From Mycolicibacterium monacense (lineage in GTDB: Bacteria > Actinomycetota > Actinomycetes > Mycobacteriales > Mycobacteriaceae), in contig NZ_AP022617.1 of NCBI RefSeq assembly GCF_010731575.1, forward strand, positions 248,001-312,000: 64,000 nucleotides of DNA, written 5' to 3'. Position numbers and translations under genes: made by a program. Shown here piece after piece: positions 1 to 8,181 of the stretch. The first letter of the stretch is position 1. Every line of letters begins with the position of its first letter. The notes beneath the pieces are model-generated. The model saw only the letters and a list, made by a program, of their open reading frames with translations. It ran no database searches and was not told the origin of the DNA.

Positions 1-949
1 GATCCGGCAGCTGGATCTCGGCCAGGCCGGTCAGCGGGCCCGAACCCATCCAGCGGATGTCGTTGGCGATCTTGGTCAGCGACACCGCGATCACCCGCAG
101 GGCGCCGGACGCCTCGACCAGCCCGTCGCGGGCGGCCTGCGCCTCGAAAGAGTCCTTGGCCGTGGTCAATTCGCCCAGACCGGTCTGGTCGACGAGCACC
201 TCGACGACCTTGGCGCCGAAACCGTCGGGCGCGTTGAGCCCGGTGCCGACGGCGGTACCGCCGATGGCCAGCTCACCCAGTCGGGGCAGCGTCGCCTTGA
301 CCCGTTCGATACCGGCCTCGATCTGACGGGCGTAACCGCCGAACTCCTGGCCCAGCGTCACCGGCACCGCGTCCATCAGGTGGGTGCGGCCGGACTTCAC
401 GACCGTGCGCCACTGCCGCGCCTTGCCGGCCAGCGATTCGTGCAGCACCTCGAGCGCCGGGATCAGGTGGCGCACAGCGGCTTCCGTCGCCGCGATGTGA
501 GTGGCCGTCGGGAACGTGTCGTTGGAGCTCTGCGACATGTTCACGTCGTCGTTGGGGTGGACGGTCACGCCGTTCGCCGCCGCGATCGAGGCGATGACCT
601 CGTTGGTGTTCATGTTCGAGCTGGTGCCCGAACCGGTCTGGAACACGTCGATCGGGAACTGGTCGTCGTGACGCCCGTCGGCGATCTCGGCGGCCGCGGC
701 GATGATCGCATCCGCCTTTTCGGGAGCGAGCAGGCCGAGATCCTTGTTCACCTGCGCGCAGGCGCCCTTGAGCAGTCCCAGCGCGCGGATCTGGGTGCGC
801 TCGAGGCCGCGGCCCGAGATCGGGAAGTTCTCGACGGCGCGCTGGGTCTGCGCCCGCCACAGCGCATCCTTGGGCACCCGGACCTCGCCCATGGTGTCGT
901 GTTCGATGCGGTACTCGGTGTTCTGGTCGACAGCGCTGTCGGCGGTCAT
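1..949 (-). CDS. fumC: Fumarate hydratase class II, partial (C-terminus outside window)
   Basis: Class II fumarase, which interconverts fumarate and malate in the TCA cycle in the cytosol. The N-terminal 316 residues are present. They include the GSGTSSNMN segment (about residues 107-114), the SSND segment (141-144) and SGRTHLMDA with active-site His190, all typical of the fumarase/aspartase superfamily. The family is normally about 460-475 residues, so roughly the last 150, including the GSSxMPxKxN signature, lie beyond base 1. An AGAAGGG ribosome site precedes the ATG. The gene lies 18 bp after glpX on the same strand, so the two are probably cotranscribed. Confidence 0.95.
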   Translation of the reverse strand, partial: MTADSAVDQNTEYRIEHDTMGEVRVPKDALWRAQTQRAVENFPISGRGLERTQIRALGLLKGACAQVNKDLGLLAPEKADAIIAAAAEIADGRHDDQFPIDVFQTGSGTSSNMNTNEVIASIAAANGVTVHPNDDVNMSQSSNDTFPTATHIAATEAAVRHLIPALEVLHESLAGKARQWRTVVKSGRTHLMDAVPVTLGQEFGGYARQIEAGIERVKATLPRLGELAIGGTAVGTGLNAPDGFGAKVVEVLVDQTGLGELTTAKDSFEAQAARDGLVEASGALRVIAVSLTKIANDIRWMGSGPLTGLAEIQLPD

Positions 950-967
950 GGATGCCCTTCTGATCGG

Positions 968-2029
968 TTACGGCAGGGGATAGGCGGCGTTGCTGTCGCC
1001 GGTGAAGTCGACAGCGGAGTACTCGTTGAGCTTGGACAGCCGGTGGTAGGCCTCGATCATGCGGACCGTGCCGGACTTCGACCGCATCACGATCGACTGG
1101 GTGGTGCACCCGCCGCCGCTGTAGCGCACACCCTGCAGCAGGTCGCCGTCGGTGACGCCGGTCGCGCAGAAGAACACGTTCTCGCCCGACACCAGATCCT
1201 CGGTCTTGAGGACGCGATCGATGTCGTGGCCGGCGTCGATGGCCTTCTGGCGTTCCTCGTCGTCCTTGGGGGCGAGCTGGGCGTGGATGGCGCCGCCCAT
1301 ACAGCGGATGGCGGCGGCGGTGATGATGCCCTCGGGGGTGCCGCCGATACCGGCCAGCATGTCGGTACCCGAATTCGGCCGGCACGCCGAGATCGCACCC
1401 GCGACGTCACCGTCGGAGATCAGCCGGATGCGGGCGCCGGCGTCGCGGACGTCGGCGATGAGCTGTTCGTGACGCGGCCGGTCGAGGATGCAGACCGTCA
1501 CGTCGCGCACCGACAGCCCCTTGACCTTGGCCACGGCGCGCACGTTCTCGCCGATCGGCGCGGTGATGTCGATGGCGTCGACGGCGTCCGGACCGACGGC
1601 GATCTTGTTCATGTAGAACACCGCCGACGGGTCGAACATCGCGCCGCGCTCGGCCACGGCGAGCACCGAGATCGCGTTCGGCATGCCCTTGCTCATCAGC
1701 GTGGTGCCGTCGATGGGGTCGACGGCGAAGTCGCAGTCCGGCCCGTCGCCGTTGCCGACCTCCTCGCCGTTGTAGAGCATCGGCGCGTTGTCCTTCTCGC
1801 CCTCGCCGATCACCACGACGCCGCGCATCGACACCGAGTTGACCAGTTCGCGCATCGCGTCGACCGCTGCGCCGTCGCCGCCCTCCTTGTCCCCGCGCCC
1901 CACCCAGCGGCCCGCCGCCATGGCGCCGGCCTCGGTGACGCGGACGAGTTCGAGGGCGAGGTTGCGGTCGGGGGCTTCTCTGCGGCGCGATGAGCTGCTT
2001 GCGCGAAGAGCATCAGGGTCAGCTGGCAT
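968..2029 (-). CDS. glpX: Class II fructose-1,6-bisphosphatase
   Basis: GlpX-type fructose-1,6-bisphosphatase (353 residues), the gluconeogenic phosphatase of mycobacteria. The Li-sensitive phosphatase metal motif is clear: GEGEKD (75-80) and DPIDGTT (104-110), with D104 and D107 as expected metal ligands. The reading frame runs open far upstream, but similarity to the family begins around [13 protein letters not shown] (18-30), so I chose the ATG at 2029; no strong ribosome site is visible. The first residues overlap a short dispersed repeat at 1989-2010. It is followed by fumC and is divergent from the DUF4245 gene. Confidence 0.93.
   Translation of the reverse strand: MPADPDALRASSSSRRREAPDRNLALELVRVTEAGAMAAGRWVGRGDKEGGDGAAVDAMRELVNSVSMRGVVVIGEGEKDNAPMLYNGEEVGNGDGPDCDFAVDPIDGTTLMSKGMPNAISVLAVAERGAMFDPSAVFYMNKIAVGPDAVDAIDITAPIGENVRAVAKVKGLSVRDVTVCILDRPRHEQLIADVRDAGARIRLISDGDVAGAISACRPNSGTDMLAGIGGTPEGIITAAAIRCMGGAIHAQLAPKDDEERQKAIDAGHDIDRVLKTEDLVSGENVFFCATGVTDGDLLQGVRYSGGGCTTQSIVMRSKSGTVRMIEAYHRLSKLNEYSAVDFTGDSNAAYPLP
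1989..2010 (+). repeat. Short dispersed repeat, copy 1
   Basis: A 22-bp sequence with core GCTTGCGCGAAGAG that recurs at 51999-52020 (21 of 22 bases identical) and less exactly at 51967-51988. This copy lies, on the opposite strand, inside the first codons of glpX. The other two lie in the gap between an SDR gene and a nitronate monooxygenase gene. Confidence 0.6.
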
Positions 2030-2083
2030 GCGCAGATTGTCCCAGAAGCCGATCACCGTCGGGAGGCTGGGATACTGGCTGTC

Positions 2084-2743
2084 ATGACCGTCGACCCCGG
2101 CCAGCCGGAACCGCCCCCGCAGGAGTGGTCCGGGCCGGCGCCCAAGGAGGCCAAACCGCGGGTGCTGCAGGACGGCCGGGACATGTTCTGGTCGCTCGCC
2201 CCGCTGGTGGTGGCGTGTGTCGTGCTGGCGGGTCTGCTCGGGATGTGCTCGTTCCAGGGCCGCGGCCCGACGGAGGGTCCTGCACCGGCCCACGACGCGG
2301 CGTCGGCGCTGCAGGCCGACGCCGACGCACTGAAGATCCCGATCCGGCTGCCCGCGCTGCCCGACGGTTGGCGGTCGAACTCCGGCGGCCGGTCGGGCAT
2401 CGAGGGCGGCGCCGCCGACCCCGGCACCGGGGCGCCCACGCGTGCGGTGGTCTCGCGGGTGGGCTACCTGGCGCCGAGCGGTAAGTACCTGAGCCTCACC
2501 CAGAGCAACGCCGACGAGGACAAACTCGTCGAGTCCATCAGCCCCGGCCTCATCCCGGCCGGTGCACAGGATGTCGACGGCGTGAGCTGGGTGGTCTATC
2601 AGGGCGGCGAAGGGGTGGAGCCCGTGTGGACCACACGGCTGCCCGGCAACGTACAGATCGCGATCACCGGGGCGGGCAGCACCGACGAGTACCGCACGTT
2701 GGCCGCCGCGACCCAGAAGCAGCAGCCACTGACCCCGAGGTAG
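2084..2743 (+). CDS. DUF4245 membrane-anchored protein
   Basis: Protein of 219 residues with a Pro-rich cytosolic start, one transmembrane segment (about 36-55) and an extracytoplasmic C-terminal domain; it matches the actinobacterial DUF4245 family (Rv1100-like by position and sequence). Function is unknown. It is divergent from glpX with a 54-bp gap that should hold both promoters. It ends 4 bp before the next gene, so those two are likely cotranscribed. The ATG at 2084 precedes a conserved-looking acidic/proline N-terminus; no classical lipobox is seen. Confidence 0.8.
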   Translation: MTVDPGQPEPPPQEWSGPAPKEAKPRVLQDGRDMFWSLAPLVVACVVLAGLLGMCSFQGRGPTEGPAPAHDAASALQADADALKIPIRLPALPDGWRSNSGGRSGIEGGAADPGTGAPTRAVVSRVGYLAPSGKYLSLTQSNADEDKLVESISPGLIPAGAQDVDGVSWVVYQGGEGVEPVWTTRLPGNVQIAITGAGSTDEYRTLAAATQKQQPLTPR

Positions 2744-2747
2744 GCGC

Positions 2748-3581
2748 ATGACCGCACGCAACCCCGATGTCGCCGCCGGGGCGGCTCCGGCCGCAGACCT
2801 GAGCGGCTGGACCGCCGAACCCTTCACCGCCGCCGGCTACACCCACGACGTGTACCGCAAGGGCGACGGACCCGGTGTCGTCCTCATCCCCGAGATGCCC
2901 GGGCTGCACCCGCACGTGCTGGCGCTGGGCAACCACCTGGTCGACAACGGGTTCACCGTCGCCGCACCTTCGCTGTTCGGCACGCCGATGAAACCCCCGC
3001 TCGGACCCGGCGCGCTGCCCGTCCTGCTCAAGGGCTGCGTGTCGAAGGAGTTCGCCGCGTTCGCCACCAACGCCGACCGCCCGGTGGCGCACTACCTGCG
3101 GGCCCTGGCCCGCGACCTCAACGCCCGCACCCCGGGCAAGGGCGTCGGCGTCATCGGGCAGTGCTTCACCGGCGGCTTCGCGCTGGCCGCCGCCGTCGAC
3201 GACAGCGTGCTCGCGCCGGTGCTCAGCCAGCCGTCGCTGCCGCTGCCGGTCACGCCCAAGCACAAACGCGACCCCGGCCTGTCCGAAGGTGAACTGCGGA
3301 CCATCGAGCGGCGTGCCGCCGAGGACGGGCTGTGCGCGCTGGCCCTGCGCTTCAGCAAGGACTGGATGTCGCCGGCCGAGCGGTTCGAGACGCTCAAGGC
3401 GCGGTTGGGCGATGCGTTCGAGGTCATCGAGATCGACTCCGCCAAGGGGAATCCGCACGGAATCTCGCCGACCGCGCATTCGGTGCTGACCGACCAGATC
3501 CGCGAGGTCGACGGCCACCCCGCCTACGAGGCCCGCAAGCGCGTCGTCGAATTCCTCACTCAGCGGCTGGTCGAGGCGTAG
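2748..3581 (+). CDS. Dienelactone hydrolase family protein
   Basis: Alpha/beta hydrolase of the dienelactone hydrolase family (277 residues). It has the cysteine-nucleophile elbow GQCFTGG (C139) in place of the usual GxSxG, the PEMPGL segment near residue 48 that holds the conserved Glu, and a C-terminal NPHG stretch expected to carry the catalytic His. The substrate cannot be told from sequence; carboxylic esters or lactones are usual. It probably forms a unit with the upstream DUF4245 gene. Its 3' end overlaps the convergent AI-2E gene by 26 bp. Confidence 0.85.
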   Translation: MTARNPDVAAGAAPAADLSGWTAEPFTAAGYTHDVYRKGDGPGVVLIPEMPGLHPHVLALGNHLVDNGFTVAAPSLFGTPMKPPLGPGALPVLLKGCVSKEFAAFATNADRPVAHYLRALARDLNARTPGKGVGVIGQCFTGGFALAAAVDDSVLAPVLSQPSLPLPVTPKHKRDPGLSEGELRTIERRAAEDGLCALALRFSKDWMSPAERFETLKARLGDAFEVIEIDSAKGNPHGISPTAHSVLTDQIREVDGHPAYEARKRVVEFLTQRLVEA

Positions 3582-4758
3582 CCACCGGCCTGCGGCGGCG
3601 CACCAGGTTCGTGATCGCGCGCACCCACGCCGGTTTGCCGGGCGGTCTCGTCTCGACGTCCTCGTCCTTCAACAGCGGGACACCTTTGTAGACCGCGAGG
3701 TACACGCTGATCGTCGTGACGATGATGATCATCAGCACCGGCCCCAGCACGATGCCCCAGAAGCCGAACATCGCGATGCCGGAGAACACGGCGAGCAGCA
3801 TCAGCGCCGGGTCGAGGCGGGCCGCCTTGGGCACCAGCATCGGACGCAGGACGTTGTCGATGTTCGTGACGACGAGCAGGTGGAACGCGACCACGAACAC
3901 CCCGCCGATCACGTTGCCGAACAACGCCATGCCGATTCCGAACGGAATGCTCAGGATCCCGCTGCCGAGCGGGATCACCGACAGCGCGCTGAGCACGATG
4001 GCGAAGAAGAAGAAGCCGTCGTGGAAACCGGCGACATAGATCGATATGGCGCCGGCGACGCCCTGGCACAGCGCGATGACGAACTGACCCTTGACGGTCC
4101 CTTTCACCATCGCCCCGGTCTTGGCCAGGTACAGGTCGGTGATGTCCTCGCCGAGGGGGTTGAGCCTGCGGATCAGCGTGCGGATCTTGTCCCGGTTCAC
4201 CAGCAGCGAGATGAACACGTAGAGAAAGATCACGGTGGCCGCGAGCGCGCCGAGCACGCCCCCGACCGCACCCTGCAACACCCCGAGCAGCCATTCGCCC
4301 ACGCGCTGCGACACCGTGACCACACCGTCGCGCAGTGTGTCCGGGGTGAGCCGGAAGTCGAGGAAGGGCACCTTCTCGATGAGGTCGTTGGCGAACGTCA
4401 TCGCCCGGTCACCCAGGGTGCTGACATCGGTGGTCGCCATCCACTGGTTGACGGTGGTGACCATCTGGGTGATCTGCACGATCGCCAGGAACACCACCAG
4501 GGTGGCCGGGATGATCACCGTCAGCATGGCCGCCAACAGCGTCAGCGTCGCCGACAGCCCGGTGCCGAAGCGGCGCCGCAGCCGCTCGTAGAGCGGGGCG
4601 AACAGATACGCGCCGACGGCGGCGACAACGATCAGGATGAAGAACCCGCGCAGGAAGTAGGCCCCGAACGCCACGGCCAGCAGCGTGACCACGCTGAGCG
4701 CACGCTTCTGGGTGGTGGTGAAACCGGTTTCCACATCACCGGACACGTCGTCGGACAC
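3556..4758 (-). CDS. AI-2E family membrane transporter (PerM-like)
   Basis: Polytopic inner-membrane protein (400 residues from the GTG at 4758). It has an N-terminal hydrophobic pair, a central soluble stretch and a C-terminal run of hydrophobic helices, the usual layout of the AI-2E/PerM (UPF0118) family; Rv1101c is the likely M. tuberculosis counterpart. Family members are putative efflux permeases whose substrates are mostly unknown. The start lies 5 bp after the stop of the upstream SDR gene, which implies cotranscription with the SDR pair. Confidence 0.85.
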   Translation of the reverse strand: MSDDVSGDVETGFTTTQKRALSVVTLLAVAFGAYFLRGFFILIVVAAVGAYLFAPLYERLRRRFGTGLSATLTLLAAMLTVIIPATLVVFLAIVQITQMVTTVNQWMATTDVSTLGDRAMTFANDLIEKVPFLDFRLTPDTLRDGVVTVSQRVGEWLLGVLQGAVGGVLGALAATVIFLYVFISLLVNRDKIRTLIRRLNPLGEDITDLYLAKTGAMVKGTVKGQFVIALCQGVAGAISIYVAGFHDGFFFFAIVLSALSVIPLGSGILSIPFGIGMALFGNVIGGVFVVAFHLLVVTNIDNVLRPMLVPKAARLDPALMLLAVFSGIAMFGFWGIVLGPVLMIIIVTTISVYLAVYKGVPLLKDEDVETRPPGKPAWVRAITNLVRRRRPVATPRPAAE

Positions 4759-4763
4759 GCGGT

Positions 4764-5588
4764 CTACCCGGTGCCGACGGTCTGTGCCCGCTGCCCGGCC
4801 CGCTGTTCGGCGACGAACCGCGCGGCCATCCGCTGCATCAGCCCGGGCGCGAGCCTCGCGAAAACCCATGCGGCGTGGGCCTGCCGGGGTTTGACCAGCA
4901 CGGCCTTGTTGCGCTGCACGGCGCGCAGGGTGTCGCGCGCCAGCCGGTCGGCGTCGTAGGGGGCCTTGACCCGCTGGCCCTGCAGGTAATAGTCGCGACC
5001 GACGAACCCGCCGACGGCGCCCTTGTCGAGGATCGGCGTCTCGACCGCGGCCGGGCAGACGGCGAGCACCCCCACACCGTGTGCGACGGCCTCCGAGCGC
5101 AGCGCCAGTGACAGGCCGACGACCGCGTGTTTGGTCATCACATAGCTGGTGATCAGGCCCGCGGCGGTGAGGCCCGCCATCGAGGCGGTGTTGACGATGT
5201 GGCCGTGCCCCTGGCGGATCATCTGGGGGTACGCCGCGGCGACTCCGTGCACCACGCCGCGGATGTTGATGTCGATGATCGCGTTCCACTGGTCGAGGGT
5301 CAGCAGTTCGGTGTCACCGCCCCAGGAGATACCCGCGTTGTTGAACATCAGGTCCAGTCGACCGGCGCGCGCCACCACCTCGTCGACGGTCCGCTGCACC
5401 GCGGCGGCGTCGGTGACGTCCAAGGGAGACCAGCGGGCGCCGAGCCCACGCGCGGTCGCCTCGGCGGCGTCGGCGTCGATGTCGGTGCACAGCACCTCGG
5501 CCCCGGCCGCCACCAGTGCCCGGCACAGTGCGGCGCCGATGCCCGAACCGGCGCCGGTGACGATCGCCTGCCTGCCCGCGAAGTCCAT
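4764..5588 (-). CDS. Short-chain dehydrogenase/reductase
   Basis: Classical SDR oxidoreductase (274 residues) with the NAD(P)-binding TGAGSGIG motif near the N-terminus (11-18), NNAG, and the catalytic YVMTKH (YxxxK). DxD after beta-2 (CTDIDAD) favours NAD(H). The C-terminal 60 residues form a longer extension seen in SDRs acting on large hydrophobic alcohols. The start codon abuts the stop of the upstream SDR gene with no gap, so the two are translated from one message. Given the KstR-type box at 6366-6379, a sterol or lipid substrate is plausible, but this is inference. Confidence 0.88.
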   Translation of the reverse strand: MDFAGRQAIVTGAGSGIGAALCRALVAAGAEVLCTDIDADAAEATARGLGARWSPLDVTDAAAVQRTVDEVVARAGRLDLMFNNAGISWGGDTELLTLDQWNAIIDINIRGVVHGVAAAYPQMIRQGHGHIVNTASMAGLTAAGLITSYVMTKHAVVGLSLALRSEAVAHGVGVLAVCPAAVETPILDKGAVGGFVGRDYYLQGQRVKAPYDADRLARDTLRAVQRNKAVLVKPRQAHAAWVFARLAPGLMQRMAARFVAEQRAGQRAQTVGTG

Positions 5589-6359
5589 TTATGCCCCCGC
5601 GAGTTTCATGACGTGGCTGAGGATGTCGGGATACCTCTTGAGGTGGGCCCCGCCGTTGAGGTCGAGTACCTCCCCGGTCATCCACGAGGCACCGGGTGAA
5701 CAAAGGAACGCCACCGCGGCGGCGACGTCCTCGGGTTGCCCGGCCCGGCCGAGCGGGGTGTTCTCGAGGTACTCCTCGACCACACCCGGCACGCTGGCCG
5801 CGGGATCGGTCAGCGGCGTGTGCACGAAGCCGGGGGCGACGGCGTTGACCCGGATGCCGCGCGGCGCCATCTCCAGCGCCGCCACCTGGGTCAGCATCGA
5901 GAGGCCGGCCTTGGCGGCGCAGTACGCGCTCATCCCGGAGGCCGGCTGGCGGCCGTTGAGCGACGAGATCTGCACCAGCACACCACCTTCGCGAAGCTGC
6001 CTGCCGGCGTGTTTGGCGACGACGAAGCCTCCGGTCAGGCAGACGTCGACGACCTCGCGGAACTGGTCGACCGGCATGTCGGTGATGAGGCCGACGTTGC
6101 TGAACCCGGCGCAGTTCACCACCGCGTCGAGGGGGCCGGTCTGGTCGAAGACGCGCTGCACCGACGCCTCGTCGGTGACGTCGGCGTAGGCCGATGTGTG
6201 GGGTTCGCCGAGGGTGGCGGCACGCTCACGGGCGCCGTCGGCGTTGCGGTCGGCCAGGACGATGCGGAAACCGTCGGCGGCCAGCGCCCGGGCGGTCGCC
6301 CAGCCGATACCCGAGGCGGCGCCGATCACGACGGCGTTGCGGTTGATGGTCACAATCAC
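5589..6359 (-). CDS. Short-chain dehydrogenase/reductase, first gene behind a KstR-type box
   Basis: Classical SDR (256 residues) with GAASGIG, NCAG, catalytic SSLNG serine region and YCAAK (YxxxK), and the usual C-terminal TGEVLDLNGG. LADRNAD after beta-2 suggests NAD(H). The ATG at 6359 lies only 6 bp downstream of the KstR-type operator, and an in-frame GTG follows two codons later, so the message may be leaderless. It heads the SDR-SDR-AI-2E unit and is 45 bp downstream of the FGE gene, so read-through from the sulfatase genes is also possible. Confidence 0.88.
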   Translation of the reverse strand: MIVTINRNAVVIGAASGIGWATARALAADGFRIVLADRNADGARERAATLGEPHTSAYADVTDEASVQRVFDQTGPLDAVVNCAGFSNVGLITDMPVDQFREVVDVCLTGGFVVAKHAGRQLREGGVLVQISSLNGRQPASGMSAYCAAKAGLSMLTQVAALEMAPRGIRVNAVAPGFVHTPLTDPAASVPGVVEEYLENTPLGRAGQPEDVAAAVAFLCSPGASWMTGEVLDLNGGAHLKRYPDILSHVMKLAGA

Positions 6360-6365
6360 TCAAAC

Positions 6366-6379
6366 TAGAACAGGTTTCA
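6366..6379. promoter_or_regulatory. KstR-type operator before the SDR pair
   Basis: TAGAACAGGTTTCA matches the KstR consensus TnnAACnnGTTnnA at every fixed position. It lies 6 bp upstream of the SDR start (6359). KstR is the TetR-family repressor of mycobacterial cholesterol catabolism. The site differs at only one of 14 positions from the box before the 3-beta-HSD gene when read in the same direction. Binding itself is inferred from the motif. Confidence 0.7.
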
Positions 6380-6404
6380 GGCGCCGTCGTCGAAACGCAC
6401 CATC

Positions 6405-7280
6405 TCAGTGGCGCACGCAGCGGAAGCCGATGTGGCTCATACCGGTGTCGACGGGTTGCGGGCGCCGCGCCGCGGGACGGTAGCGGGCGCAGTACGAGTC
6501 GGCGCAGAGGAACGACCCTCCCTTTACAACGCGGCGCGGCACCGGGAACTGCGGCTGGGCCGGGTCGTAGCTGTCCTCGGCGCAGCACGCGGAACCACCG
6601 GTGTCGGTGTACCAGTCGGTGGTCCACTCCCACACGTTGCCCGCCATGTCGTACAGCCCGTAGCCGTTGGGTGGGTAGCTGCCGACGGGGGCGGTGCGGC
6701 CATAGCCCCGGTCGGGACGCCAGGGGAACTCGCCGTGCCAATAGTTGGCGAGCTTGTGCCCCGGCCCCTCGGGCTCGTCGCCCCACGTGTAGCCGGCGCG
6801 GGACAGCCCGCCCCGAGCGGCGACCTCCCATTCCGCCTCGGTGGGTAGTTCCAGCCCTGCCCATGACGCATATGCCTCGGCGTCGTCGTAGGCGACGTGC
6901 ACGACGGGGTGGTCGGCTCGGTTGACGATCGAGGAGCCCGGCCCGATCGGGTGGCGCCACGACGCGCCTGGCGTCCAGTACCACCACTGGCTCAGGTGAC
7001 GCAGATCGACGGGTCCGGCGGTGCGGCGGAACACCATCGACCCCGGTTGCAGATTCTGTGCCGGCGCGTCGGGATAGTTCGCGGGGTCGAGGGGGCGTTC
7101 GGCGACGGTCCGGTAGCCGGTGGCGTCGACGAACGCGGCGAACTCGGCGTTGGTGACCGCATGTGCCTGGATCCAGAAACCGTCGACGGTCACGTCGCGG
7201 GCCGGCGCCTCTTCGGGGTAGTGCCGGTCGGAACCGATCGTCGCGCTCTGCGCGGGAATCCGGACGAGGTCTTCAGTCAC
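6405..7280 (-). CDS. Formylglycine-generating enzyme (sulfatase-modifying factor)
   Basis: FGE-sulfatase family protein (291 residues) expected to oxidise the sulfatase active-site cysteine to formylglycine in a copper- and oxygen-dependent reaction. The catalytic pair is present in SFLCADSYCARYR (C259 and C264, spacing as in actinobacterial FGE). The hallmark GNVWEW (214-219) and C-terminal GFRC are also present. It overlaps the upstream HAD gene by 8 bp and serves the adjacent arylsulfatase. No signal peptide is seen, so modification is cytosolic. Confidence 0.93.
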   Translation of the reverse strand: MTEDLVRIPAQSATIGSDRHYPEEAPARDVTVDGFWIQAHAVTNAEFAAFVDATGYRTVAERPLDPANYPDAPAQNLQPGSMVFRRTAGPVDLRHLSQWWYWTPGASWRHPIGPGSSIVNRADHPVVHVAYDDAEAYASWAGLELPTEAEWEVAARGGLSRAGYTWGDEPEGPGHKLANYWHGEFPWRPDRGYGRTAPVGSYPPNGYGLYDMAGNVWEWTTDWYTDTGGSACCAEDSYDPAQPQFPVPRRVVKGGSFLCADSYCARYRPAARRPQPVDTGMSHIGFRCVRH

Positions 7281-8181
7281 CGAAGATGGTCGCCCAATCG
7301 TTTCTCATGCTCACGACCGTCCACCCCCAGGCGTCGGCATGCGCCAGCACGCGTTCGGCGCCTGCGGTGTAGGCGAATTCGCGATCGGCATCGTCGTGCA
7401 GGATCAGCAGCCGCAACGCCGCCGCCCCGGGGCGCCCGCCGTACTGCAGCATCTCGTCGTCTCCGTTGGAGTTCCCGGCGGACAGAACGGGTCTGCGGCC
7501 GATCCGGTTCCAGATGCGCACGGGCTTTTCGGGCCCGTCGTCGAAGACGTCGAGCGCGGGCTGGATCAGCAGATCCCCGTGGCCGTCTCGGCCGTCGAAC
7601 TTCAGTCCCTGGGAACTGCCGACCACCCGCTCGGGCGGGATTCCGTAGATGGTGCTGGTGATCGGACGCATGAAGTCGCGGCCACCGCCCGAGACGATGT
7701 AACAGGTGAAGTCGTTGTCCTCCAGATAGCGCAGCAGGTCCACCATCGGCACGTAGGTGCAGCGTTGGTAGGGCCGGTTCAGCGTCGGGTGGGTTGCCTC
7801 GGCGAAGAAGTCCGCGACCAGTGCGGCGTGATCCTCGACCGACATCGACTGGTGCAGCGACATCACCGCCTCGGCGAGGATCGTCAGGTCGGAGTCGTAG
7901 CCCTGATAGTGGTTCGTGATGGCATTGCCGAACCATCTCAGGTCGCCCGCGCTGGCCGCCTGATACGGCTGCCGGGACGCCAAAGTGCTTTCGGCCGATG
8001 CTCTTTCGGCAAGCCGGCGGACGATGAAGTCGAGCTGTATGTACATCGGCTTCTCGCACCACAGCGTGCCGTCGTTGTCGAACACCGCGACGCGCTCCTC
8101 GGGTGGGATGTCGGCGGCTGCCCGGTTGACGAAATCGACGATGGCGGACTGCGTGGGCCCGTCGGTCCACGTGTCGAGCAT
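7273..8181 (-). CDS. HAD-superfamily hydrolase in sulfatase operon
   Basis: Haloacid-dehalogenase-type hydrolase (302 residues). Motif I is DNDGTLW (nucleophile D35, acid/base D37), motif II is the VSGGGRDF region, and a C-terminal NSNGDDEML matches motif IV acidic residues. It is probably a phosphatase with a large cap; the substrate is unknown. Its ATG overlaps the sulfatase stop codon (TGATG) and its end overlaps the FGE gene, so the three are translationally coupled. A role in handling the desulfated or phosphorylated product is only a guess from context. Confidence 0.85.
   Translation of the reverse strand: MLDTWTDGPTQSAIVDFVNRAAADIPPEERVAVFDNDGTLWCEKPMYIQLDFIVRRLAERASAESTLASRQPYQAASAGDLRWFGNAITNHYQGYDSDLTILAEAVMSLHQSMSVEDHAALVADFFAEATHPTLNRPYQRCTYVPMVDLLRYLEDNDFTCYIVSGGGRDFMRPITSTIYGIPPERVVGSSQGLKFDGRDGHGDLLIQPALDVFDDGPEKPVRIWNRIGRRPVLSAGNSNGDDEMLQYGGRPGAAALRLLILHDDADREFAYTAGAERVLAHADAWGWTVVSMRNDWATIFGD

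Noticed and set aside
380..1993. 537-codon open frame opposite glpX and fumC
   Set aside because: Composition (Arg/His/Asp/Gly/Val with no family motif) and position antisense to two clear genes show it is a high-GC shadow frame.
2030..2827. Upstream extension of glpX (265 extra codons)
   Set aside because: Antisense to the DUF4245 gene and without similarity to GlpX; family similarity begins just after 2029.
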